A stretch of DNA of 64,000 nucleotides from Zobellella maritima (GTDB lineage: Bacteria > Pseudomonadota > Gammaproteobacteria > Enterobacterales > Aeromonadaceae): contig NZ_QCZE01000004.1 in NCBI RefSeq assembly GCF_003075035.1, positions 62,001-126,000 on the forward strand, given 5' to 3'. The translations under genes and the position numbers were made by a program. A model generated the notes under the pieces. The model saw only the letters and a list, made by a program, of their open reading frames with translations. It made no database searches and had not been told where the DNA came from. Positions 28,170 through 37,077 of this stretch are shown one piece after another; the stretch's first letter is position 1, and every line of letters starts with the position of its first letter.

Positions 28170-29156
28170 ATGTACCAGGACCATATCATTATCGACGGCC
28201 TCCAGTACTGCTACTGGGACCGCGCCCACTTCGAACGGCTCAGGGCCGGCGGGGTCACCGCCGTCCATGCCACCCTGGTCTACCATGAGCTGGCACGCGA
28301 GACCCTGACCCGTTTCTCAGAGTGGAACCGTCGCTTTGAACAAGACGCCGACCTAATTCGGCCGGTCATGGGATACCAGGATATCCGGGCCGCCAAGGAG
28401 GAAGGCAGGGTCGGGGTCTTCTTCGGCGCCCAGAACTGCTCACCCATAGAGGACGATATCGGACTGATCGAGATAATGCGCAAGCTGGGCCTGCTGATCA
28501 TGCAGCTCAGCTACAACAACCAGAGCCTGCTGGCCACCGGCTGCTATGAGGAACGGGATCCCGGCATTACCCGCTTTGGCCGTCAGGCCATTGCCGAGAT
28601 GAACCGGGTCGGCATGATAGTGGATATGTCCCACAGCGCCGAGCGCTCCACCCTGGAGGCCATCGAAATTTCCAGCCGGCCAATCTGCATCAGTCATGCC
28701 AACCCGGCCCGGGCCCACGAGGCGCTGCGCAACAAGTCGGACACTGTGCTCAAGGCCCTGGCCGACAGCGGCGGCCTGCTGGGCTTCAGTCTCTATCCTT
28801 TCCACCTGCCGGACAAGAGCAAATGCACCCTGGAGCGTTTTTGCCGGATGGTGGCCGATACCGTCGAGTTCATGGGCATAGAACATGTCGGCATCGGCAG
28901 CGATCTGTGCCTGAACCAGCCCCAGTCGGTGCTGGAATGGATGCGTAACGGCCGCTGGTCCAAGGCCATGGACTATGGCGAAGGCTCCAGCCAGGATGCG
29001 GGCTGGCCGGCCCAGCCCTCCTGGTTCAGGGATGGCGGCGATTTCAACAACCTTTACCGCGGCCTCAAGGCCGTGGGTTTCAATGAGACGGACACGGCGG
29101 CAATCCTGGGAGGCAACTGGCTGCGCTTCCTGCAATCCGGGCTTGGCCCTGCATGA
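28170..29156 (+). CDS. Membrane-dipeptidase family (renal dipeptidase-like, M19) hydrolase
   Basis: A 328-residue zinc amidohydrolase of the M19 family. The N-terminal metal site normally has H-x-D; here the start reads IIIDGLQYCYW, so the usual H-x-D-x-H is altered. Other expected motifs are present: a bridging Glu-type region, MIVDMSHSAERS with His, PICISHANPARA with His, and HVGIGSDLC with the Asp. Start ATG 28170 follows GGAGG (28160-28164); ATG 28158 overlaps that site. Relatives occur in betaine/dimethylglycine catabolic loci of pseudomonads, and here the gene lies just before a BCCT carrier. Its real substrate may be an N-substituted amide and not an ordinary dipeptide. Confidence 0.85.
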   Translation: MYQDHIIIDGLQYCYWDRAHFERLRAGGVTAVHATLVYHELARETLTRFSEWNRRFEQDADLIRPVMGYQDIRAAKEEGRVGVFFGAQNCSPIEDDIGLIEIMRKLGLLIMQLSYNNQSLLATGCYEERDPGITRFGRQAIAEMNRVGMIVDMSHSAERSTLEAIEISSRPICISHANPARAHEALRNKSDTVLKALADSGGLLGFSLYPFHLPDKSKCTLERFCRMVADTVEFMGIEHVGIGSDLCLNQPQSVLEWMRNGRWSKAMDYGEGSSQDAGWPAQPSWFRDGGDFNNLYRGLKAVGFNETDTAAILGGNWLRFLQSGLGPA

Positions 29157-29173
29157 ATAAGTAGGAGTTGATG

Positions 29174-30724
29174 ATGGCAGACCTAATGAAGATGGCCAAG
29201 GAGGCCCTGATCCACGATGAAGGCAAACAGCACCTGGATTGGCCGGTATTGATATTCAGCGGCGGTTTTATCGCCCTGTTTGTCGTGCTGTCGCTGATCA
29301 GCCAGGAGCTGGTGGGAGGCTGGGTCAACGCCGGCTTTGCCTGGTCCGTCAAGGTGTTCGGCCCCTACTGGCAGGTGCTGATGCTGCTGACCTTTGTTAT
29401 CGGCATGGTCCTGGCCCTGAGCCGTACCGGCCGGGTCAGGCTGGGCAACCTGGATGCCCCCGAAATGGATACCTTCAAGTGGATCGCCATTATCCTCTGT
29501 ACCCTGCTGGCCGGGGGCGGCGTGTTCTGGGCCGCCGCCGAGCCTATTGCCCATTTTATCTCTCCTCCTCCCCTGTACGGTGACGCTGACTCGCCCCAGG
29601 GCAAGGCCATTAACGCCCTGGCCCAGTCCTTTATGCACTGGGGATTCCTGGCCTGGGCCATCCTCGGCAGCCTGACCACCATCGTATTGATGTACCTCCA
29701 TTACCACAAGGGACTGCCGCTCAAGCCGCGCACCCTGCTCTATCCGGTGTTCGGCCGACGCGCGCTCCATGGCCCCCTCGCCAGCCTGATCGATGCCGCC
29801 TGTATTGTCGCCGTCATTGCCGGGACCGTCGGCCCCATCGGTTTCCTTGGCCTGCAGATGAGTTATGCCCTCAATGCCCTTTTCGGCCTGCCCGATACCT
29901 TCCAGACCCAGCTGATTATCGTAGTGTTGGCGGTGGTCTGTTATACGGTTTCGGCGCTGACCGGGCTGAACCGGGGCATCCAGATCCTCAGCCGTTACAA
30001 TGTCATCCTGGCGGTCGCCCTGATGGTGTTTATCCTGCTGTTCGGCCCTACCGATTTTATCTTCAACGGCTACCTGCAGGGGGTCGGCACCATGATGCAC
30101 CAGTTTGTGCCCATGGCCCTGTTTCGTGGCGATGAAGCCTGGCTGGGCTGGTGGACGGTGTTTTTCTGGGGCTGGTTCCTCGGCTATGGTCCCATGATGG
30201 CGGTGTTTATCGCCCGTATCTCCCGGGGCCGGACCCTGCGACAAATCGTGATGGCGGTCAGCATCATGGCGCCCCTGATCACCTGCTTCTGGTTCTCCAT
30301 CGTCGGCGGCACCGGACTGGCCTTTGAGATCGCCCTTCCCGGCTCGGTGTCGACCGCTTTCGAGGGCTTTAACCTGCCCGCCTCGCTGCTGGCCATTACC
30401 CAACAGCTGCCGCTACCGACCCTGATCTCTGTGCTGTTCCTGATCCTGACCACCATTTTTATCATCACCACCGGGGACTCCATGACCTATACCATCAGCG
30501 TGGTGGTCAGTGGCAGCGAGCATCCCAATGCCAAGGTCCGCACCTTCTGGGGCATCATGATGGGCAGTACCGCCGCTATCCTGATTTCCCTGGGATCCGG
30601 CGGTATTTCAGCCTTGCAGTCCTTTATCGTCATCACCGCCGTGCCCGTATCCCTGATCCTGCTGCCTTCCCTGTGGAACGCGCCCAGGGTGGCCAACCTG
30701 CTTGCCGACGAACAACATCTGTAG
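29174..30724 (+). CDS. BCCT-family betaine/carnitine/choline-type transporter
   Basis: A 516-residue carrier with 12 helices of the betaine-choline-carnitine family. The signature region around helix 8 reads WTVFFWGWFLGYGPMMAVFIARISRGRTLRQ, containing the Trp cluster that binds the trimethylammonium group and the family's conserved R-I-S-R-G-R-T-x-R-x loop. ATG 29174 has AGGAG (29163-29167) at a good distance; the preceding TTG and ATG are too close. It sits 17 bases after the dipeptidase gene. Imported compounds are probably zwitterionic quaternary amines, feeding the enzymes of the same operon. No extended osmosensing tail is seen. Confidence 0.92.
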   Translation: MADLMKMAKEALIHDEGKQHLDWPVLIFSGGFIALFVVLSLISQELVGGWVNAGFAWSVKVFGPYWQVLMLLTFVIGMVLALSRTGRVRLGNLDAPEMDTFKWIAIILCTLLAGGGVFWAAAEPIAHFISPPPLYGDADSPQGKAINALAQSFMHWGFLAWAILGSLTTIVLMYLHYHKGLPLKPRTLLYPVFGRRALHGPLASLIDAACIVAVIAGTVGPIGFLGLQMSYALNALFGLPDTFQTQLIIVVLAVVCYTVSALTGLNRGIQILSRYNVILAVALMVFILLFGPTDFIFNGYLQGVGTMMHQFVPMALFRGDEAWLGWWTVFFWGWFLGYGPMMAVFIARISRGRTLRQIVMAVSIMAPLITCFWFSIVGGTGLAFEIALPGSVSTAFEGFNLPASLLAITQQLPLPTLISVLFLILTTIFIITTGDSMTYTISVVVSGSEHPNAKVRTFWGIMMGSTAAILISLGSGGISALQSFIVITAVPVSLILLPSLWNAPRVANLLADEQHL

Positions 30725-30737
30725 AGGGGGATAAACG

Positions 30738-32417
30738 ATGCAACATCAACTCGATTCCGCTGTCGCCCTGCCGCTGAGGCCCCCTTCCCTGGTGATGGAT
30801 CCGACCCGACTGGGCGCCATGCACCAGACCCGAATCAGCTTCGTGCGCAGCATACTGCGCAAGATGACCGCCGAGCGATGGCGGCTCAGCAGACCGCGTT
30901 GGGACCTCGACGAGCAGGGCCTGGGCACAGCCATCTACCGGCTGGACACACCGCATCATTTTTATCACCTGGTGGTGTTTGCCACCGCGCTGAAAGACGA
31001 AGAACGCAATGACAGGGTGATCGCCGAAAAATGGGATGTCACCTTTGCCCTGGTGTTTGGTGAGGTGGATGATGCCACCCTGACGCAGCTCCAGGCCAAT
31101 GTTCCCTTGCAGGAAGCCGGCCGCAACAACCCCAGGGTCATGGTATTGAGCAGGGCCAACAAGAGTGTACGGGTATTCGAACACCTGGTGAACAGCCTGG
31201 CACAGGGTCGTCAGCCGGCCCGGGACGAGCTGGCTCAGGTCGGCTATATACTGCGCACCACCGCCGTCTACGGCAACGGCAAGTTCGGCATCGCCGACTT
31301 CGAACTGCTGCAGGACAACCCTGACTTTCATCGCAGCTTCAGCGCCCAGATGTGCGCCGTCTATCTGCTGCGCCAGTTCAGCCTGGACTGGATTCACTAT
31401 CTGGCCAAACAACGGGGCGGCGCTCGGGCGGCCACCCTGAGCCGCCCGTTGCAACGTTACCTGGGCATAGGCAATGCGACCGGCCTGGGCATGGCCCCCT
31501 ACCTGCTCAATCACCCCCAACTGGTGGATCAGTGGCTGACCCAACGGGAATCCGCCCTCGCCCGGGTACGGGCCCAGACGGCCACCGACAAGACGGCGGC
31601 CCTGGTCTGCCGCCTGCTGGACAGGGCGCACCGCCACCTTACTCAGGTGGTCACCATTGACGAACATCAGGCTGGGCTCAATCAGCAGGCCATCGCCGAG
31701 CTCCCCCGGCTGTCGGCACTGGTGGGGCAGGCAAGCGGCCGGCTCTGGGATCAGGTGCTGGAAGAAGCCCAGGTCCGCTTTGGACTCGAGTCCCAGGAGA
31801 TACTGACCACCTGCATAATGGAGCCCTATCCCGAACTGGTGGATGAGTTCGAAGAGCAGATGAACGTGACCGAAGAGCTGACCCTGGCCCCCGGCCTGAC
31901 GGTGGCAGACTTCCGTGCCGAGCTGGCCCGGGCCTACGACTGGGCCCTGGCCATCGACTTCCGGCAGCCGGAAAACCAGTATTGGTTCTGGTACCGATCG
32001 GCCGAAAAGGAAGAACCCAGGATGGGGGTACGGGGCCAGGAACCGGGCGACGACAAGGAAGTCCGGCTGGATATTGCCCGCCAGGTCAGCCGCCTGGACG
32101 CCGCCTTGGCCCGGGATGTCCAGCAGGCCACCATGGCGGCCTTCCTGCTCCAGCACCCTCAATTCCGGGCCATTACCCGCCGGGCCTGGACCATGAGTCA
32201 GTGCCGGATGGGGGAGATCCGCATGAATGTACTGGGTCGGGAGTGCCTGCCGATGCAACTGCTGCGCTGCAAACTGTCCATGTTCGGCGCCACCAAGTTC
32301 GATCCCCGTTCCTCTCGCTGGGTCCGGGTGACCCTGTTCCAGGGGGCGCCGCTGATGGATGAAGTCCATGATCGGGAATGGCTCTTTCCCTTGTTGCCGA
32401 ACGAGGATGATGAATAA
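30738..32417 (+). CDS. Conserved-looking protein of unknown function, 559 residues
   Basis: This protein is not recognised. It is soluble, with no signal peptide or membrane helix, rich in Arg, Leu and Gln, and has recurring W and F residues (for example DLDEQGLGTAIYRLD, IDFRQPENQYWFWYRSAEKEEP). Acidic and aromatic clusters rather than any known cofactor motif stand out; no Rossmann glycine pattern, CxxC, P-loop or PLP lysine motif was found. AGAGGGG precedes the ATG. Its stop overlaps the start of the next gene (TAATG), so the two are translationally coupled and probably form a complex. The long minus-strand frame over this gene is a codon-bias shadow. Confidence 0.75.
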   Translation: MQHQLDSAVALPLRPPSLVMDPTRLGAMHQTRISFVRSILRKMTAERWRLSRPRWDLDEQGLGTAIYRLDTPHHFYHLVVFATALKDEERNDRVIAEKWDVTFALVFGEVDDATLTQLQANVPLQEAGRNNPRVMVLSRANKSVRVFEHLVNSLAQGRQPARDELAQVGYILRTTAVYGNGKFGIADFELLQDNPDFHRSFSAQMCAVYLLRQFSLDWIHYLAKQRGGARAATLSRPLQRYLGIGNATGLGMAPYLLNHPQLVDQWLTQRESALARVRAQTATDKTAALVCRLLDRAHRHLTQVVTIDEHQAGLNQQAIAELPRLSALVGQASGRLWDQVLEEAQVRFGLESQEILTTCIMEPYPELVDEFEEQMNVTEELTLAPGLTVADFRAELARAYDWALAIDFRQPENQYWFWYRSAEKEEPRMGVRGQEPGDDKEVRLDIARQVSRLDAALARDVQQATMAAFLLQHPQFRAITRRAWTMSQCRMGEIRMNVLGRECLPMQLLRCKLSMFGATKFDPRSSRWVRVTLFQGAPLMDEVHDREWLFPLLPNEDDE

Positions 32418-33130
32418 TGCTGGTTTCACATAATGAAATTGTCACCCTCTGCCGCAAGGTATTCGAGGCGCTGAATCGCCAGTGCGGTGAGGGGGAGGTG
32501 ATCGCCTACATGGTGGCAGAAGCGGAAATGATGGGGCTGGAAGGGCTGGCAGCCTTCGTCAAGGCGCTGCCCTGGCTGGAGCAGGATTGCGACCAGCCCC
32601 CCCAAGTGCGGCTGGACACACCACAGCGGCTGGAAGTTGATCTGCGCCGGGCCAGTGTGCTCTGTCACCTGTCGCCGCTGCTGGACTATGCCACCACCAA
32701 ACTGACCCCGCAAGGGCAGGTGGAGCTGGTGATCCGCCACTGCCACAATCGCTGGCTTTGCTTCGGCGCCCTCTATCAGCTGGCCCGACAGGGGTACTGG
32801 AGCACCGCCAGCTGGTATAACGGCAGTGCCCCGCACCATGTACGATTTTATCTGCATGGCGACTCGCCCCGCCCGACGGTTCAGCTGGGCGAAGACAGCG
32901 CCGACGACCGGCACAGCCTGCGCATTCTGATCAGCGCCAGCCCTATCCTGCGTGGACCGATACCTGAAGACAGCCGGATGATGGAAAGTGAACAGCTGGA
33001 ACTGGCCCGCAAGCAGGCCCTTGCCACGGGTATCCGGGTAGCAGACAGCCACTGGAATACCCTGAAAGAGATCGCCGCACGCGGCCTGGTGGAGGCTACC
33101 GACGCCTCCCGTCGCGGTGCCGGGGAATAA
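32417..33130 (+). CDS. DUF3726-like protein of unknown function
   Basis: A 237-residue soluble protein. The opening SHNEIVTLCRKVFEALNRQCGEGEVIAYMVAEAEM resembles the start of DUF3726 proteins, whose N-terminus reads like a helical segment of Ldh2/malate-dehydrogenase-like oxidoreductases. The rest has a mixed alpha/beta look with a His-Cys-His cluster (VIRHCHNRWLCFGALYQLAR). It is coupled to the 559-residue protein by a one-base overlap and ends the operon. The DUF assignment is by pattern memory only. A role as partner or small subunit of the preceding protein is inferred from the coupling. Confidence 0.7.
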   Translation: MLVSHNEIVTLCRKVFEALNRQCGEGEVIAYMVAEAEMMGLEGLAAFVKALPWLEQDCDQPPQVRLDTPQRLEVDLRRASVLCHLSPLLDYATTKLTPQGQVELVIRHCHNRWLCFGALYQLARQGYWSTASWYNGSAPHHVRFYLHGDSPRPTVQLGEDSADDRHSLRILISASPILRGPIPEDSRMMESEQLELARKQALATGIRVADSHWNTLKEIAARGLVEATDASRRGAGE

Positions 33131-33155
33131 GGCCGGCACGATTAAAAACCGCGAC

Positions 33156-34469
33156 TCAGTGGGTGCTGGCCACCACATGGAAGTAGTAAACCATGGCTGC
33201 CGCAATGGCATAGACCGACCAGTGATCCTCGCGCCAACGACCGGTGGCCAGCTTGAGGAAGGCATAGACCACCATGGCGGCGGCGATGCCGTTGCCCGAG
33301 TTGAAGCTGAAGATGGTCATGGCCACGCAGAAGAAAGCCGGCAGATACTCGGTGATGTCATCGTAATTCACCTTCTTCATCGACGCCATCATCGAGATGC
33401 CGATGAAGATCAGCGCCGGCGCCGTGGCCACGGTGGGGATCATCGAAGCCAGCGGTGACAGGAACAACATCAACGCAAAGCCCAGCGCCGCCACCACCGC
33501 GGTCAGGCCGGTACGGCCCCCCGCCTCCACCCCGGCGGAACTTTCCAGATAAGTGGTCAGCACCGGGCAGGAAAACAGCGCGCCAAAGGTGGTGGCGCTG
33601 GAGTCCACATGAAAATTCCTGTCGATACCCGGCAAATTGCCCCGGTCATCCAGGTAGCCGGCTCGGCCGCCCACGCCCAGCAGGGTGCCCAGGGTCGAGA
33701 AGAAATCCGGAATAAAGAACGCCAGCAGGAACGGCAGATAGGTCACATCCAGCGCGCCCATGATGTCCAACTCGAACATCATGCCGTCCATGGCACCCGG
33801 CAAGGCAAACAGCGACTCGGGCACCCTGGTCACGCCCAGCGGAATACCGATAACGGTGACCAGCAAAATGGCCAGGATGATACCGCCCTTCATCCGGCGA
33901 ACCGTGAACAGCATGATAAGAAAGAGCCCCACCATGGCCAGCACAGGTCCCATGGCGTTGAGATCCCCAAACACCAGCACGTTCTTCCTGGCGTTGGCCA
34001 CCACTATGCCCGCCTGCTTGAAGCCGAGCAGGGCAATGAACAGGCCAATGCCCACCCCCACCGACACCTTCACGCTCTGGGGGATGACCCGCACAATGAA
34101 ATCACGAATGCCGAGAAAGGACACCAGCATGAACAGCACACCGCTGATGAACACAATGCCCGCGGCGATGCTCAGGGGCACACCGTCACCCAGCAGGGTA
34201 TAGGAAAAAATAGCGGCGCTGCCCAGCCCCGGCCCCAGCACAAAGGGCCGGTTGGTATAGAGGCCCATGGCCAGCGAGGTGAGCACCGTCATCACCAGGG
34301 TAACGGTCAGTGCCGCCGGGAAGGGCAGGCCGCCTTTGCTCAGCATGCCGGGAATGACCGCCACAATATAAGCCATGGTGGCGAAGGTGGTCAGCCCGGC
34401 GATCACTTCGGTGCGGACATCGGTGCCGTGCTCCGGCAGTTTGAACAAACGATTCAACAGATTCAGCAT
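33156..34469 (-). CDS. NCS2-family purine permease (AzgA/adenine-guanine-hypoxanthine type)
   Basis: A 437-residue inner-membrane carrier with about 12-14 helices. The start FKLPEHGTDVRTEVIAGLTTFATMAYIVAVIP is the hallmark of AzgA-like nucleobase permeases, as are GLYTNRPFVLGPGLGSAAIFSY and the helix-10 region SSAGVEAGGRTGLTAVVAAL. It probably imports purine bases by H+ symport. It follows the adenosine-deaminase reading frame by 21 bases on the same strand, and together they form a purine salvage unit. It converges with the DUF3726-like gene. Confidence 0.92.
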   Translation of the reverse strand: MLNLLNRLFKLPEHGTDVRTEVIAGLTTFATMAYIVAVIPGMLSKGGLPFPAALTVTLVMTVLTSLAMGLYTNRPFVLGPGLGSAAIFSYTLLGDGVPLSIAAGIVFISGVLFMLVSFLGIRDFIVRVIPQSVKVSVGVGIGLFIALLGFKQAGIVVANARKNVLVFGDLNAMGPVLAMVGLFLIMLFTVRRMKGGIILAILLVTVIGIPLGVTRVPESLFALPGAMDGMMFELDIMGALDVTYLPFLLAFFIPDFFSTLGTLLGVGGRAGYLDDRGNLPGIDRNFHVDSSATTFGALFSCPVLTTYLESSAGVEAGGRTGLTAVVAALGFALMLFLSPLASMIPTVATAPALIFIGISMMASMKKVNYDDITEYLPAFFCVAMTIFSFNSGNGIAAAMVVYAFLKLATGRWREDHWSVYAIAAAMVYYFHVVASTH

Positions 34470-34490
34470 GGGGGGATTTCCTGTCTGGGA

Positions 34491-35608
34491 TCAAATGGCA
34501 GTACAAGGCAAGTGGTAACGGACATGACGCTGCGGCGGGATCACCGGCTCCGCCGTCAGGGCGAACCGCAGTCGGTCGAATTCGGCGGGCCAGTCGTGGC
34601 GCCAGCGGGCTTTCAGGGACTCCGGCGCCCAGCTGGCCTCGATGCCGTTCAGCATGCACTGGCGAATGCCGTCCAGATCGAAGCCGAACTCTTCCACCAT
34701 CACCCGGTACAGTTCGGCGCCGTTGGTGTTGTGCATATGCCAATCGTCGGTGCAGGGCACTATCTTCAGGCCCAGCTCGGCCATTTTGCGGATGGGGTGA
34801 CGTTGCCGCCATTGTTCCGCCTCGGGCCACTGACTCAGGTAGTAGGTATTGGAGGGGATCACGGTAAAGGGCACGCCCTGCCGGGCGCAGCGCGCGGCCA
34901 GTTCCGGGTTGTCGATCACCGTGTAGCCATGATCGATGCGATCCAGTCCGATCAAGTCCAGGCCGGATTCCACATTACGCCAGTGCAAGCCAAACTCGGA
35001 ACAATGGCCGGTCAGCCGATAGCCATGCTCCCGGGCCAGGCGATAGGCCTTCCAGAAGCCCTCTACCGGCGCCTGTTGTTCCTTGTAGTCGATGCCGATG
35101 CCCAGTACATAGGGATGGGGGCGGCAATCATGGCCTCGACCATGGCAACCGCCTCTTCCGGGGATTTTTCCCGGTTGATGGATGGGATCAGCCGCATCAC
35201 CAGCCCCAGCTCCCGCTCCCGCTCCACATCATCACAGGCCCGGGTCAACGCTTCGTTGGCCTGCCGGTAGGGCATAGACACATCGCTCGGATTCCAGAAC
35301 GTTTCGATATAACGAATGCCGGTAGCGTGGGCGTCTTCGGCCACTTCCCGGGCAACCCGGTAGTAGTCTTCCGGACGGCGCAACAGGGTATAAAGAAAAT
35401 GAAGGGCCGCAATGCCGCCCCGGCGCTCGCCGGTGCCGCTCTGGTAGGCCCGGTAGTAGCTTTTGGCCTCCGCCTCCGGCAGGGGCACGCCATACTGGCG
35501 GGCCAGATCCTGCATGGTAGACAGCCGCACACCACCGAGCAGGTGATAATGAATGTCCACCTTGGGAAAACGGTGCAGAAATTCGGTAAAGGACACCGGG
35601 GAAGTCAC
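34491..35608 (-). pseudogene. Adenosine deaminase-family gene split by a one-base frameshift
   Basis: Two minus-strand frames join into one enzyme. The first part (35608 down to about 35117) has KVDIHYHLLGG with the H-x-H metal site. The second part continues with the HWRNVESG, RIDHGY and CTDDWHMHNT motifs, the last bearing the metal-binding Asp pair. The break is at a run of five G (plus strand 35117-35121): adding one base restores an in-frame PHPYVLGIGIDYKEQQ-type bridge and the usual TGHCSE motif. The start is probably GTG 35608. The change is either a recent inactivation or a homopolymer sequencing error. The intact enzyme would deaminate adenosine or a related purine. Confidence 0.8.
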
Positions 35609-35652
35609 TGCCAGCTCTCTTGTTAACAACAATGCGAGGCGGATTATCCCTG

Positions 35653-36609
35653 TTACGACGGCCGGCAGGAAATGCCGAAACCGATATGGCTGTGCCGGAT
35701 CGGCATCATGACCCGGCGGGGAGACGGAGCGACGGCAGCAGCCGCCAGCCGCTGGGTCAGCGTCTGCCAAAGCCGTTCGGCCGTCGGACTCAGCGGCGCC
35801 TGATGACGATACAGCCGGATCTGATAGGGAATGTGCAATCGGTCGGGATTCAATGGCACCAGGGTCCCCCGGCTCAGCTCGTCGCCGATGAGACAATCGG
35901 GTAGCCAGGCCACCCCCTTGCCACGCAGCGCCATGTCCTTGTGCAGCTGGCACATGGAGGTTTCGAACACCGGCTGCAACTGGCTCAGCGCCGGGGTCGG
36001 CATCTGTCGCTCAACCAGTTTGGCGCTGAATGAGTCTGCTCTGTAGCGCAAATAGGGAATGGTCCCGGACTCGGGAGTGAACAGGGGGTGTCCCTGTTCA
36101 TTGGTGCCGCCGACCAGCAGAAAGTCCCCCTGGCCCAGGCAGAGGTTGAGAAAGGGCGGCTGCATCAACGACAGGATGTCAAACGCCAGCAACAGGTCGC
36201 ACACCCCTTCGGTCAGCGCCTCCACCGCAAAATCCACCCGCAATATGTCGATGGCGCAGACCGGCGCTTCCACCAGCTCGAGCAGGTCCAGCAGTGTGGG
36301 TGTAGTCAGGGAGTGAGGCGCGGCCACCCGCACCGGTTCGAAGCTGATCCTGGGGGTCTGCTTCAGCTGGTCGAGCCCGGCGGTCATCTGCTCGGTGAGG
36401 TTGCGGGCCAGGGTACGGAACTGGCGTCCGGCCGGGGTCAGGCTCAGCGGGCTGGTACTTCTGTCGACCAGTTGCTGGCCCACCGCGGCTTCCAGGGCCC
36501 GGATATGGCGGCCAAAGGCCGGCTGGGTGATATGGCGGGCCTCGGCGGCGCGGGAGAAGTTGCGCAGCTCGCATAGCGCCAGATAATCCTCCAGCCATTT
36601 GATGTCCAT
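35653..36609 (-). CDS. LysR-family transcriptional regulator
   Basis: A 318-residue regulator. The N-terminal winged helix (about 1-62) reads IKWLEDYLALCELRNFSRAAEARHITQPAFGRHIRALEAAVG, followed by a linker helix and a periplasmic-binding-protein-like effector domain. The start resembles HypT-like LysR proteins, which sense oxidative signals, but this is not decisive. It lies 44 bases upstream of, and in the same direction as, the adenosine deaminase/permease genes, so it may be cotranscribed with and regulate them. The C-terminus carries an unusual tail (RRVMMPIRHSHIGFGISCRPS-like) after the last helix. Confidence 0.88.
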   Translation of the reverse strand: MDIKWLEDYLALCELRNFSRAAEARHITQPAFGRHIRALEAAVGQQLVDRSTSPLSLTPAGRQFRTLARNLTEQMTAGLDQLKQTPRISFEPVRVAAPHSLTTPTLLDLLELVEAPVCAIDILRVDFAVEALTEGVCDLLLAFDILSLMQPPFLNLCLGQGDFLLVGGTNEQGHPLFTPESGTIPYLRYRADSFSAKLVERQMPTPALSQLQPVFETSMCQLHKDMALRGKGVAWLPDCLIGDELSRGTLVPLNPDRLHIPYQIRLYRHQAPLSPTAERLWQTLTQRLAAAAVAPSPRRVMMPIRHSHIGFGISCRPS

Positions 36610-36720
36610 ATCGCTCCTGTCGCTGCCCGGTCAGAATAAAATCGGGGCAATATACCCCCGGTTCACCGATACCTTGCACGTTATCCTGCCGCCGCTAGCC
36701 GGTCAACGGCAGCAGCGCCG

Positions 36721-36870
36721 AACGCCGAACTGAATGCCTGCGAGCGGGCCATCCTGGCCGAGCTGTGCCGACAACTGCCCGGTACCTATGCCCTGTCCGA
36801 ACGCCTGGGTATCAGCCAGCCCAGTGTGGTGCGTAAATTGCCGAAGCACGGACTGCGTATCGCTCTCCGG
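36721..36870 (+). pseudogene. Orphan TyrR-type Fis-like HTH fragment
   Basis: In one plus frame the sequence reads CERAILAELCRQLPGTYALSERLGISQPSVVRKLPKHGLRIA. This follows the C-terminal DNA-binding end of TyrR/PhhR-type regulators (a helix, then L-A-x-R-L-G-[VI]-S-x-x-x-[IV]-x-x-K-L-R-K-[YH]-G-[IL]). The frame is closed upstream at 36637 and has no usable start, and neither the AAA+ nor the ACT/PAS domains of such proteins occur nearby. It is therefore the 3' stump of a lost regulator gene. Confidence 0.65.
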
Positions 36871-37077
36871 GGCCGGACAACATCTCCGGTCTACATGCAG
36901 CCGCATGTTGCGATATGGCAGGCACCGCCGTCATCACATCGCTTCCGACATCGTGATACAGTCCGGGTAGACAACAATCAAGACCGGCCCATGGCGCCAG
37001 ACTGGCCATGCTCATACGCACCTTACGGATAGATGGGCCGGCGGTGACAGGGCGTCATACAGAACCCAAGGATACAG

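Noticed and set aside
30633-32429. 598-residue minus-strand frame covering the 559-residue unknown gene
   Set aside because: It is a codon-bias shadow: the plus-strand gene has a ribosome site, tight operon spacing and a sensible composition, while the minus frame is rich in His, Gln and Gly and crosses gene borders.
33609-35270. 553-residue plus-strand frame over the purine permease and deaminase genes
   Set aside because: The opposite strand encodes clear family proteins; this frame is His/Gln/Gly-rich and has no motif.
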